Source: GBS-DC sp964451985 (lineage in GTDB: Bacteria; Armatimonadota; Fimbriimonadia; Fimbriimonadales; GBS-DC). Taken from it: 38,096 nucleotides of DNA. Below, in pieces: positions 30,618-38,096 of this stretch (position 1 is the first letter of the stretch; every line of letters starts with the position of its first letter). Made by a program: the position numbers and the translations under genes. The DNA lies in the NCBI GenBank assembly GCA_964451985.1, contig CAYVKB010000017.1, forward strand, positions 1 through 38,096, read 5' to 3'. Under the pieces are notes generated by a model. That model did no database searches. It was not told the DNA's origin and was given only the letters and a program-made list of their open reading frames with translations.

Positions 30618-31535
30618 TTATGCCGCTGAATTGCGCATGGCGTTGCGGGCGACGGCATTCTCAGGGTCGATATCCAGTGCCGCCTCAAAATGCTTCTGGG
30701 CTTCCGAGTCGCGCCCCAAGTCGCGCAGCATAATCGCAAGGTTCAGTCGCGCCTCTAAATAGCGCGGGTTGATCTCCAGCGCACGTAGGAACTCCTCAAT
30801 CGCCTCTTCCTCGTTCCCCAGTGCTGATAGTGCCATCCCTAAGTGGTTGCGAATATCGGCGAAGTTCGGGCGAATCGCCAGCGCCTTGCGGTACTCTTCC
30901 ACTGCTGCCGTGAAGTTGCCCCTGCGATACAAATCGTCGCCCAGCTGCGCGTGGTACAGCGCGTCGTCTGTGCTGTTGGAACTCAGTGTCTCAAACAGCG
31001 CAATCGCCTGATCGAAACGCCCTGCACGGTCGTGCTCTAACGCCTGCTCGTAGCGAGCGCGGTCGTAGCTGGAATCTAGCTGAATAGCCTCGCTAATGCG
31101 TCGCAGTCCGTCCTCGCGTCTGCCTGTCTCGTACCATACGATGCCCTGATATAGCACCGCTTTGGCGAAGCGCGGGTTAATCTGCAACGCTTCCTTGAGG
31201 TGGAGCGCAGCACGGTCATAATCGCGCAGCTTGCGCATTGCAAAAGCCAGCGAGAAGTGCAAATCGGCATAATGCGGATGAATCTCCAGCGCACGCTGAA
31301 AATGCTCTGCGGCAGTCTCGTACTGCCCGCGTCGCAGCGCAGACTGCCCCAATTGCGCATGCGATTCGGCGATGTAGAAACGCGCCAGCTTCTGAACCAT
31401 CACATCGCGCGTCTCCGTGAGCGCATGCTCAAACAGCTTCAGTGCGTCCTCAAAACGCCCGTCGTCGTAGCATCTAATCCCAGAATCATACGACTGGCTC
31501 CTGCCGACGCCCAAAATCTTTTGCAGGAATGACAT
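30618..31535 (-). CDS. Tetratricopeptide-repeat protein
   Basis: 305 residues made almost entirely of about eight TPR units: GIRCYDDGRFEDALKLFEHA, RGQYETAAEHFQRALEIHP, LRDYDRAALHLKEALQINP, AGRFDQAIALFETL, RGNFTAAVEEYRKALAIRP, LGNEEEAIEEFLRALEINP and others. No signal peptide is present, so it is cytoplasmic. TPRs are protein-interaction scaffolds, so sequence alone gives no specific role. GGAGGG precedes the ATG and a sigma28-type promoter sits just upstream, hinting at a motility link. Its stop directly abuts that of the convergent cytochrome gene with no terminator between. Confidence 0.85.
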   Translation of the reverse strand: MSFLQKILGVGRSQSYDSGIRCYDDGRFEDALKLFEHALTETRDVMVQKLARFYIAESHAQLGQSALRRGQYETAAEHFQRALEIHPHYADLHFSLAFAMRKLRDYDRAALHLKEALQINPRFAKAVLYQGIVWYETGRREDGLRRISEAIQLDSSYDRARYEQALEHDRAGRFDQAIALFETLSSNSTDDALYHAQLGDDLYRRGNFTAAVEEYRKALAIRPNFADIRNHLGMALSALGNEEEAIEEFLRALEINPRYLEARLNLAIMLRDLGRDSEAQKHFEAALDIDPENAVARNAMRNSAA

Positions 31536-31559
31536 TCGGTTCCCTCCGAGTGGTTATGA

Positions 31560-31587
31560 TTATCGGCAGGGTGCGCGAGGTTTTTGA
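31560..31587 (-). promoter_or_regulatory. sigma28-type promoter of the TPR gene
   Basis: The minus strand reads TCAAA, then GCCGATAA (31567-31560), with 15 bases between CAAA and the -10 (16 if TCAA is taken). The -10 is a perfect flagellar sigma28 match and the whole element is strikingly like the fliM promoter. The -10 ends 25 bases before the ATG at 31535. Confidence 0.6.
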
Positions 31588-31686
31588 GGGGGAGTAGAAG
31601 AGGATACCCTCCCACTTCCCCCTCGAATCGGCAGGAGTCCGCCCGTCCCTTGCGAATCCTACCTACAACATCTTGGGAGGATTGGC

Positions 31687-34600
31687 ATGGAAGCAGGTTT
31701 TGTTCATCTACATCTGCACACAGAGTTTAGCTTATTAGATGGGGCGACTCGCATCAAAGGGCTGGTCAAACGAGTGGCGGAGTTCGGCATGCCCGCCGTC
31801 GCGATTTCCGACCACGGCGTGCTCTATGGCGCAATCGATTTCTACAACGCCTGTCAAGGGGCGGGCGTCAAGCCTATTATCGGTTGTGAGGTGTATCTCG
31901 CACCGCGTAGCATCAAAGATAAAACCAAGCAAGACCAGACCAGCTATCACCTGCTGCTGCTGGCGAAAGACGAAATCGGCTACAAAAACCTGATTCAACT
32001 CAGCACCATCGCCAACTTAGAGGGCTTTTACTACAAGCCGCGCGTGGATAAGCAGATTCTGCGGGCGCACGCACAGGGGCTGATTGCCACCTCCTCCTGC
32101 CTGGCAGGTGAGATTCCCGACGCGCTGCTCAAAGACGACTACGAGCGTGCCCGACGCCTGCTGGAAGAGTATCTGGACATCTTCGGACGCGAGAACTTTT
32201 ACATCGAACTTCAGGATCACGGGCTGCCCGAACAGCGCAAAGTGAATGAGGGACTGCTGCGACTTGCCGAGCAGTACCGCTTGCCCCTACTGGCGACTAA
32301 CGACGCGCACTATCTGACGCGCGAAGATGCCGAGATGCACGATGTGCTGCTGTGTGTGCAAACAGGCTCCACGCTGGATAAGCCCGACCGCCTCAAGTTC
32401 GGTACGCAGGAGTTTTATGTGAAATCGGCGCAGGAGATGGCGCAGCTGTTCCCCGACCACCCTGAAGCCCTATGCAACACGCTGGAAGTGGCGGAGCGAT
32501 GCAACCTACGGCTGGAGTTTGGGCGCGTGCAGCTCCCTGCGCCCGATTTGCCCGATGGTAAGACCGCCATGCAGCACCTGCGCGATTTGTGCTATAGCGC
32601 GCTGCCTCAACTCATCCCGAGCTACAACGAGACGCACATCGAGCGATTGGAATACGAGCTGTCGGTAATTGAGACCACCGGCTTTGCGCCGTACTTTCTG
32701 ATTGTGCGCGACTTTGCGCAGTTCGCACGGCGTGAAGGCGTCTACTTCGGCGTGCGCGGCTCGGCGGCGGGCAGCTTCGTGTCCTACTGCATCGGCATCA
32801 CGGACATCGACCCCATCGAGTACGACCTGACCTTCGAACGGTTCCTCAACCCCGAGCGCATCCAGATGCCCGATATCGATATGGACTTCGAAGACGCACG
32901 ACGCGATTTGGTTATTAAATATGTGCGCGAGAAGTACGGGCAAGACCGCGTGGCGCAGATTATCACCTTCGGCACGCTGGCAGCCAAAGCCGCACTGCGC
33001 GATGTGGCGCGTGCGATGAACATCTCACCCGCGCTGGTCGATCGCCTTGCGAAAGCCATCCCCACGCAGCCGGGCATGACCATCGAGAAAGCCCTCACGA
33101 TTCCCGAAGTGAAACAGGAATACGAACGCAACCTCGAAGCCCGCAAATTGATCGATATGGCGCGCAAACTGGAGGGTATCACGCGCAACGCCAGTGTGCA
33201 TGCAGCGGGCGTAGTAATCTCCAAAGACCCACTGACCGAGCTGGTGCCGCTTGCCCGCTCTGCCGATGGCGAACCCGTGACGCAGTACCCTATGGGCGCG
33301 CTGGAGCAAATCGGGCTACTGAAGATGGACTTTCTGGGGCTGTCGAACCTCTCCGCGTTGGCGCAAACGGTGGAAAACATCAAGCGCACGCGCGGCATCG
33401 AAATCGACGTGCACAACCTGCCGTTAGACGACACCAAAACCTACGAGATGCTGGGGCGCGGCGACACGACCGGCGTATTCCAGCTGGAAAGTGCGGGCAT
33501 GCGACGCTACATTCGTGAGCTACGCCCTCAAAATGTGCGCGAACTCGCCGCGATGGTCGCCCTGTATCGCCCCGGACCAATGGAGCACATCCCCACCTAC
33601 ATCAGCCGCAAGCACGGGCGCGAGCGCACCGAGTACCCCCACCCGTGGCTGGAGCCGATTCTGAAAGAGACCTACGGCGTGATTGTGTATCAGGATCAGG
33701 TGCTGAAGGCGGTGCAGGCGTTGGCAGGTTTCTCACTGGGCAAGGCGGACATCCTGCGCCGCGCGATGGGCAAGAAGAAACCCGAAGAGATGAAGCGCAT
33801 GCGCGCCGAGTTCGTCGCTGGAGCGCAAACCAAAGGCATCGACGAAGAGGAAGCGAACCGTCTGTTCGATTTGATTGAACCCTTCGCAGGCTACGCCTTC
33901 AACAAGGCGCATGCCGTGTGCTACGCCCACGTCGCCTACCAGACCGCCTACCTGAAAGCGAACTACCCAGTGGAGTATATGGCGGCGTTGATGGCGGTGT
34001 TCAAGGACAAAACCGACAAGATTACGAACTTCATCGACGAGTGCCAGACGATGGGCATTCGAGTGCTACCACCCGATGTCAATCAGAGCCATGCGGGCTT
34101 CACGGTGGAGCCGTATCGCGAATCGGAGACGGCAGGGCGCACACGCCGACGCGCCGCCCAAACGAACTCTAAGTTCGACCACGCGATCCGATTTGGCTTG
34201 GGCGCGATTAAGGGCGTAGGCGAGGCGGCGGTGGAGGCGATTCTCAAAGAGCGCGAGGCGAACGGCGCATTTGAAGACATTTTCGACTTCGCAGCACGTT
34301 TGCAGGAGCCGGGCGCACTGAACCGCGCAACGCTGGAGGCACTTATCCAAGCGGGCGCGTTCGAATCGCTGCATCCGAACCGCGCACAGCTCTTGAACGG
34401 GCTGGACGCGATTCTAAGCTATGCGCAGTCGCTTGCCCGCGCGAAGGCGATGGGACAGAACTCGCTGTTTGAAGGAGGCGGGCAAGACGACATCGCCGTC
34501 GCAAAACCCACCCTTGCGATTGTGGACGACCTCAGCACGCCCGAAAAACTCGCCTTAGAACGCGAACTACTGGGCGTGTACCTCTCGGATCACCCGATAC

Positions 34601-35184
34601 GCCCCTACATGCGCGTGCTGTCGGGCAAGACGACCCCGATTGCGCAGGCGATGGAGCGCGAAGGCGCAACGCTGACCATCGGCGGCATCATCGCCAGCAT
34701 GCAGACCCGCATGTCTAAAAAAACGGGCGCAAAAATGGCGATTCTGCAGGTGGAAGACCTGACTGGCTCCATTCGCGTCACAGTGTTCGCCAACACTTAT
34801 GAGCAGTACCGCGACGCGATTCAGAAAGACCGCGTGGTGCTAATTAGGGGCAAGCCACAATCGAGCGATTTTGGCAACCGCAACGGCGAGGGCAGCGGCG
34901 TGATGGAGTTCCGCGCGGAGCATATCGAGTTAGCCCCTGAGCCAACAGAGGGAGGCGACGCGCCGCAAGTCTACATCCGCCTGCCCTACTGCCGCCCGGA
35001 GCAGTTGCGCCAGCTGCGCCAGATTCTGGAGCGTCATGCAGGTGAGGCGGTCGTGCGATTCGAGGTGCCTATCAATGGACATTCGCGCGTGGTGGAGGTG
35101 CCTCAGCGAGTCGCGCCCACGCCCGACCTGCTGGCGATGGTGCAGCGTATCATCCCTCACGCGCAAGCATCGGTGATGAACTAA
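31687..35184 (+). CDS. dnaE: DNA polymerase III alpha subunit (DnaE)
   Basis: 1165 residues, the usual DnaE1 size. The N-terminal PHP domain (HLHLHTEFSLLDGA, AISDHGVLYG, GCEVYLA, SSCLAGEIP, ATNDAHYL) keeps a full set of metal ligands, as in Thermus DnaE. The palm has the catalytic PDIDMDF (Asp396, Asp398) and KMDFLGL. The finger, helix-hairpin-helix and OB-fold (IGGIIASMQTRMSKKTGAKMAILQVEDLTGSI) regions follow in order, and the tail is the tau/beta-binding part. It replicates the chromosome. GGGAGG nine bases upstream sets the start. It lies alone between unrelated genes. Confidence 0.97.
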   Translation: MEAGFVHLHLHTEFSLLDGATRIKGLVKRVAEFGMPAVAISDHGVLYGAIDFYNACQGAGVKPIIGCEVYLAPRSIKDKTKQDQTSYHLLLLAKDEIGYKNLIQLSTIANLEGFYYKPRVDKQILRAHAQGLIATSSCLAGEIPDALLKDDYERARRLLEEYLDIFGRENFYIELQDHGLPEQRKVNEGLLRLAEQYRLPLLATNDAHYLTREDAEMHDVLLCVQTGSTLDKPDRLKFGTQEFYVKSAQEMAQLFPDHPEALCNTLEVAERCNLRLEFGRVQLPAPDLPDGKTAMQHLRDLCYSALPQLIPSYNETHIERLEYELSVIETTGFAPYFLIVRDFAQFARREGVYFGVRGSAAGSFVSYCIGITDIDPIEYDLTFERFLNPERIQMPDIDMDFEDARRDLVIKYVREKYGQDRVAQIITFGTLAAKAALRDVARAMNISPALVDRLAKAIPTQPGMTIEKALTIPEVKQEYERNLEARKLIDMARKLEGITRNASVHAAGVVISKDPLTELVPLARSADGEPVTQYPMGALEQIGLLKMDFLGLSNLSALAQTVENIKRTRGIEIDVHNLPLDDTKTYEMLGRGDTTGVFQLESAGMRRYIRELRPQNVRELAAMVALYRPGPMEHIPTYISRKHGRERTEYPHPWLEPILKETYGVIVYQDQVLKAVQALAGFSLGKADILRRAMGKKKPEEMKRMRAEFVAGAQTKGIDEEEANRLFDLIEPFAGYAFNKAHAVCYAHVAYQTAYLKANYPVEYMAALMAVFKDKTDKITNFIDECQTMGIRVLPPDVNQSHAGFTVEPYRESETAGRTRRRAAQTNSKFDHAIRFGLGAIKGVGEAAVEAILKEREANGAFEDIFDFAARLQEPGALNRATLEALIQAGAFESLHPNRAQLLNGLDAILSYAQSLARAKAMGQNSLFEGGGQDDIAVAKPTLAIVDDLSTPEKLALERELLGVYLSDHPIRPYMRVLSGKTTPIAQAMEREGATLTIGGIIASMQTRMSKKTGAKMAILQVEDLTGSIRVTVFANTYEQYRDAIQKDRVVLIRGKPQSSDFGNRNGEGSGVMEFRAEHIELAPEPTEGGDAPQVYIRLPYCRPEQLRQLRQILERHAGEAVVRFEVPINGHSRVVEVPQRVAPTPDLLAMVQRIIPHAQASVMN

Positions 35185-35310
35185 TCCCCTCAACGGCTTG
35201 TGAGGATTGGGTGATTTTCAAGGGTTATACGCTTCTCCAGACCCTGCAACGCACGAGGTTAGGAGAAGAACGACGAGGCGCTATCGGTTTATTGACTGCA
35301 CCTAAGGCGT
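35185..35310. other. Intergenic region after dnaE with an inverted repeat
   Basis: CTTCTCC (35233-35239) and GGAGAAG (35263-35269) can pair around a 23-base loop between the convergent dnaE and glycoside hydrolase genes. No T-run follows on either strand, so terminator function is doubtful. Nothing else is recognised. Confidence 0.35.
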
Positions 35311-37899
35311 TTAGCGGCTCACCTCCACCTCATACCACACCGTTCTGAACTTCGGACTCAGCTCCAGCAGGGCGCGGTCTTTGCCTCGAGAGGCGGGGCT
35401 AATCTCGCGAGCGCGTGCGCCGTTCTCATCTAACACCCATGCTTTTATGCGTTGGGCGGGGTAGGGCAGGGTCAGCAGTGCGGTAGGAACGCTGACGCGC
35501 GTCGGGGGGCTGCCCCACTGGTTGCCCACTGTGATACGGTTCTCGCCCAAGTTGCGCAGGCTCCAGCCCGTATTCTCCGCCGTGCTGATAGCAATTATCA
35601 GCGCTCGCCACACAGGTTTCTCCTGCAATACAGTTAGCGCGACCACGCCGAAGCCGTTCAGCGGCGCGTCCTTGACCTCCAGTGTAAAATTGTCGCCCAA
35701 ATCCAGCCTGCGCCCACTGAGGAAGCCTATCGCCGCTTTGGAATGGCGTGAGGCAATCGTGAAAAAGCACCGCACTGCATGCGCACGGTTCCATGTGAGT
35801 TCGCCCGTGTCGGAGACGCGCAGAGTGTTGGAGACCGTCACATCCTGCGGTCGGAGCGCGCCGCTGGGGATCTGGCTGGGGTCTAAGGTTATCGCAATCC
35901 GATGCATCGTGGCGGCGCGGCTGTCTATGCCCGTGAATCTGCCGTCGGGCAAGCCCCAAGCCCAGACCCGACGCAGCGCATCCAGCTCCTGTTCGCGGGT
36001 CAGCGCGGCGCACAGCAGTCGCTGCGCAGGGCGTACGTCGGCACGGCGGAACAGCGCGGCGCACGCGCGAGCTAAAGTCCATTTCGCCGGGTGATGATTC
36101 TGGTCAAAATAGTCGGTAATGCGCCCATGCCCAGGTTGCCAACTGTAGGAGAACAGGAACAGCCCATCCCAATCTTGCAGTGCGCCGTGCGCCGCCATCA
36201 TCAGCGCGCCCTCTGCGGCGTACTGGTTCGGCGCGGGATGGTCGCACTCGGTCACGGTGAACGGCTTGCCCAGTACGCGCTGCACTGCCATCCGAAAGAC
36301 CGTCGCCTCGTCGCTGTTGACCATCGGCGCGTTGCGCACGAACCAGTTGTTGCCATCCCACGGCGTACCGGGAAACTCCGGATGCATCCAGTAGGCGTGC
36401 CCATCGACGCTGTCCAATTGCGCCATTAGGTGGGGCGTGCTGCAGCCGATGATCGTGCCAATCACAATCCCCTGATAGCTCAGCTCGCGCTTGATATAGT
36501 TTGCCATCTCCAGCCAGTAGGCACGTTCGGTTTCCCACAGGAACTCGTGCCAGTCGCGCAGGGCTTGGGGCAGGGTCTGTTCGCGCTCGCGGTAGAGGAT
36601 AATCGGCACGCGCCCCTCGCCCAGTAGGTCGCCTTCGGGTATGGCACGCAAATCGCCTCCCGTCGCCACCAGCAGATTTGCAAAGCACACCTCACCTGTC
36701 TGTTCGCTCAGTCGGTAGAAGTTCAGGCGGGCGTTCGATTCACTCACGGGCATCAGGAATGTGAACTGATACTCGCGCCAGTCGGTATCCACTTCAAAAT
36801 CCCTGCTGAAGCCCAGTTCGCCCCACGGTGCATAGGCTTGCCCGATATTCACGCTGAGTGTGCGCCGCTGACTCGCGCGAGCGTGGAAGCGCACGGTATA
36901 AATCCGATTCGCCTCGAAGCGCAACCCTCTCTGATTCAGTTGCACGTGCCAGTTAGCAGGGCTGCTCTGCGTGATTTGTAGGCACACGATGTGCGAGCCG
37001 TTCGGTCCGCCGGGTTGCGTTATGGCGTTCACGCGGGCGTCACCGTGTTGCTCCAGTTCCCACTCCTGCAATCCCTGTGTGAAGCGCGGATTGCGCAGAA
37101 TCTGGCTGCCCAGCGGCTCGATTCGCTCGCCCCACGCCGTGCGCAAGGCGTTCGTGGTGGTGTATTTGCGCCGTAGCCAGTCGTTCCACTGCCGTTGCAG
37201 CTCGGATAAGTAGGGCGCAGGCGCGTCATCGAGGTAGCCCAACATCCAGCCCTGCAGTAGACCGTTCTCGTTGTTAATCTCCACCATCGCGACGGCGGGG
37301 TCTTCCGCATAGGTTAGCCCCGTGTGCGGGTTACGGTGAGTCAGCATCAGGCGGGCATACTCTTTTTGCAGTTCAATCATCGGGCGATAGAAGAAGCCCA
37401 GCGCATGCTGGCGTTTCACATCCCACATGATTTGGTCGGTTTCGGAGGGCAAGCCGTCAGCGGCGCGGAACTGACGATGCACCAACAAATTAATGTTCGC
37501 ATACACACCTCGCTGACGCAGTTGAGCATAGAGATAGTCAAACCGCGCAAGGGCTTCGGGGTTGAACTGGCGCGAGTTGCCCCGCTGATAGTCAATCACG
37601 CTGGGAGTTGACCAGAAGGCGTCCATATGATGGAAGCGTACGATATTGAAGCCCGCCTGCGCCACTTGGTCGGCGATTTTCACCGCGTCGGCTTGTGTCG
37701 GAAAGCACGTATTGGCAGTGATGTTGAGACCCCAGAAACGGATTCGCTGTCCACCGATGTAGTAATGCCCATCTGCACCGATGCGCACGCGCCCACGCGA
37801 ACCTGCGGGCTTGTGGTCACTGAGAAACCGAAAGTCGGTGGCACCTTGCGCTCCACCACCAAACGGAACCACCCACGGAAAACCGCTTTGCCCACTCAT
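35311..37899 (-). CDS. Glycoside hydrolase-like TIM-barrel protein with inserted carbohydrate-binding-like domain
   Basis: 862 residues. The N-terminal half of a TIM barrel (about 45-260) includes IRFWGLNITANTCFP, FNIVRFHHMD and the probable acid/base VEINNENG (Glu211). A beta-sandwich of CBM4/9 style (about 265-415; NPRFTQGLQEWELEQHGDA, FHARASQRRTLSVNIG) is inserted, then the barrel resumes and reaches the probable nucleophile FTVTECDHPAPN (Glu551). The last 250 residues are beta-rich. The arrangement of two glutamates in NEN and TEC contexts is that of retaining clan GH-A enzymes (GH5-like). The substrate is unknown. No signal peptide is visible, so it may be cytoplasmic. The opening GFPWVVPFGGGAQGATDF supports the chosen start, although no Shine-Dalgarno is seen. 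Confidence 0.75.
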   Translation of the reverse strand: MSGQSGFPWVVPFGGGAQGATDFRFLSDHKPAGSRGRVRIGADGHYYIGGQRIRFWGLNITANTCFPTQADAVKIADQVAQAGFNIVRFHHMDAFWSTPSVIDYQRGNSRQFNPEALARFDYLYAQLRQRGVYANINLLVHRQFRAADGLPSETDQIMWDVKRQHALGFFYRPMIELQKEYARLMLTHRNPHTGLTYAEDPAVAMVEINNENGLLQGWMLGYLDDAPAPYLSELQRQWNDWLRRKYTTTNALRTAWGERIEPLGSQILRNPRFTQGLQEWELEQHGDARVNAITQPGGPNGSHIVCLQITQSSPANWHVQLNQRGLRFEANRIYTVRFHARASQRRTLSVNIGQAYAPWGELGFSRDFEVDTDWREYQFTFLMPVSESNARLNFYRLSEQTGEVCFANLLVATGGDLRAIPEGDLLGEGRVPIILYREREQTLPQALRDWHEFLWETERAYWLEMANYIKRELSYQGIVIGTIIGCSTPHLMAQLDSVDGHAYWMHPEFPGTPWDGNNWFVRNAPMVNSDEATVFRMAVQRVLGKPFTVTECDHPAPNQYAAEGALMMAAHGALQDWDGLFLFSYSWQPGHGRITDYFDQNHHPAKWTLARACAALFRRADVRPAQRLLCAALTREQELDALRRVWAWGLPDGRFTGIDSRAATMHRIAITLDPSQIPSGALRPQDVTVSNTLRVSDTGELTWNRAHAVRCFFTIASRHSKAAIGFLSGRRLDLGDNFTLEVKDAPLNGFGVVALTVLQEKPVWRALIIAISTAENTGWSLRNLGENRITVGNQWGSPPTRVSVPTALLTLPYPAQRIKAWVLDENGARAREISPASRGKDRALLELSPKFRTVWYEVEVSR

Positions 37900-37957
37900 G
37901 GAATAGTGAATTCGGCCAGTGGGCGGATGCTCCTGCTGTTCAGCTGCTTAGCGCATC

Positions 37958-38096
37958 CTACAACCCCCTTAGTTGCGGAAACAGTGGCTTCATTTTATTT
38001 AGCATCGCTAAATAGTTGCGCCACCCCCCCCTGCCCCTTGAACTCAAAACAAATGTCTACAGGGGGGTGGCGCAACCCCTTAGCTGCGCTAAATAC
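37958..38096. repeat. Complex inverted and direct repeat element at the right edge
   Basis: GTTGCGCCACCCCCC (38015-38029) pairs with GGGGGGTGGCGCAAC (38062-38075), 15 nt of near-perfect inverted repeat around a 32-base loop; outer flanks TATTTAGC...GCTAA and TTAGC...GCTAAATA extend the symmetry imperfectly. The right-arm sequence CAACCCCTTAGCTGCG also occurs directly at 37961-37977 as CAACCCCCTTAGTTGCG. The segment 37993-38059 matches 11375-11437. The element runs off the window, so its true extent is unknown. Confidence 0.75.

Overview
The window looks like chromosome from a thermophilic-type, moderately high-GC, flagellated bacterium. The likeliest group is the Armatimonadota (Fimbriimonadales-like). 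This is an inference from gene style and not a database result. The pointers are a FliY-like FliN, a DUF5693-type membrane protein, a secreted dockerin-tailed protein, a large intracellular glycoside hydrolase with an inserted binding domain, and many short GC-rich dispersed repeats of the 'GGCGGGAGCCTCGCC' kind. Most genes are ordinary housekeeping or motility genes. No CRISPR array, rRNA, tRNA, prophage or complete insertion sequence was seen.

Layout. 1-91: tandem 38-bp hairpin repeats. 120-5392 (minus): two FHA-domain membrane proteins followed by an exported CehA/McbA-type PHP metallohydrolase. 5559-8955 (plus): flagellar operon fliM-fliN(Y)-fliO-fliP behind a good sigma28-type promoter, then yebC and a rhomboid-TPR protease (9076-10964). 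10965-11609: non-coding repeat region with a 100-N assembly gap. 11610-16109 (minus): a YhaN/YhaO-like (Rad50/Mre11-related) pair and two uncharacterised membrane or exported proteins. 16414-23273 (minus): saccharopine-dehydrogenase-like enzyme, flagellin with a clear terminator, a response regulator fused to a YcgR/PilZ-like c-di-GMP module, and clpB preceded by a HAIR-like operator. 23402-25135 (plus): large membrane protein resembling ABC exporters. It converges on a dockerin-tailed secreted protein (25256-26404, minus) across a bidirectional terminator. 26670-30617: a divergent cluster (DUF5693-like protein; a 59-residue protein; a sorbosone-dehydrogenase-like lipoprotein; a c-type cytochrome) with unusually compact, probably leaderless promoters. 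30618-31535: TPR protein behind a second sigma28-type promoter. 31687-35184: dnaE. 35311-37899: glycoside hydrolase. 37958-38096: inverted and direct repeats running off the window.

How it fits together. Motility is the main theme. It covers the switch complex and export proteins, flagellin, a REC-PilZ protein that could act as a phosphorylation-tunable flagellar brake, and a TPR protein that shares a sigma28-like promoter with fliM. A second theme is genome plasticity. At least six families of short repeats occupy the intergenic spaces, and one copy appears to have entered the DUF5693-like coding sequence in frame. The most promising leads for new biology are the REC-YcgR fusion, the sigma28-linked TPR gene, the HAIR-like clpB operator, the leaderless promoter group and the repeat elements.
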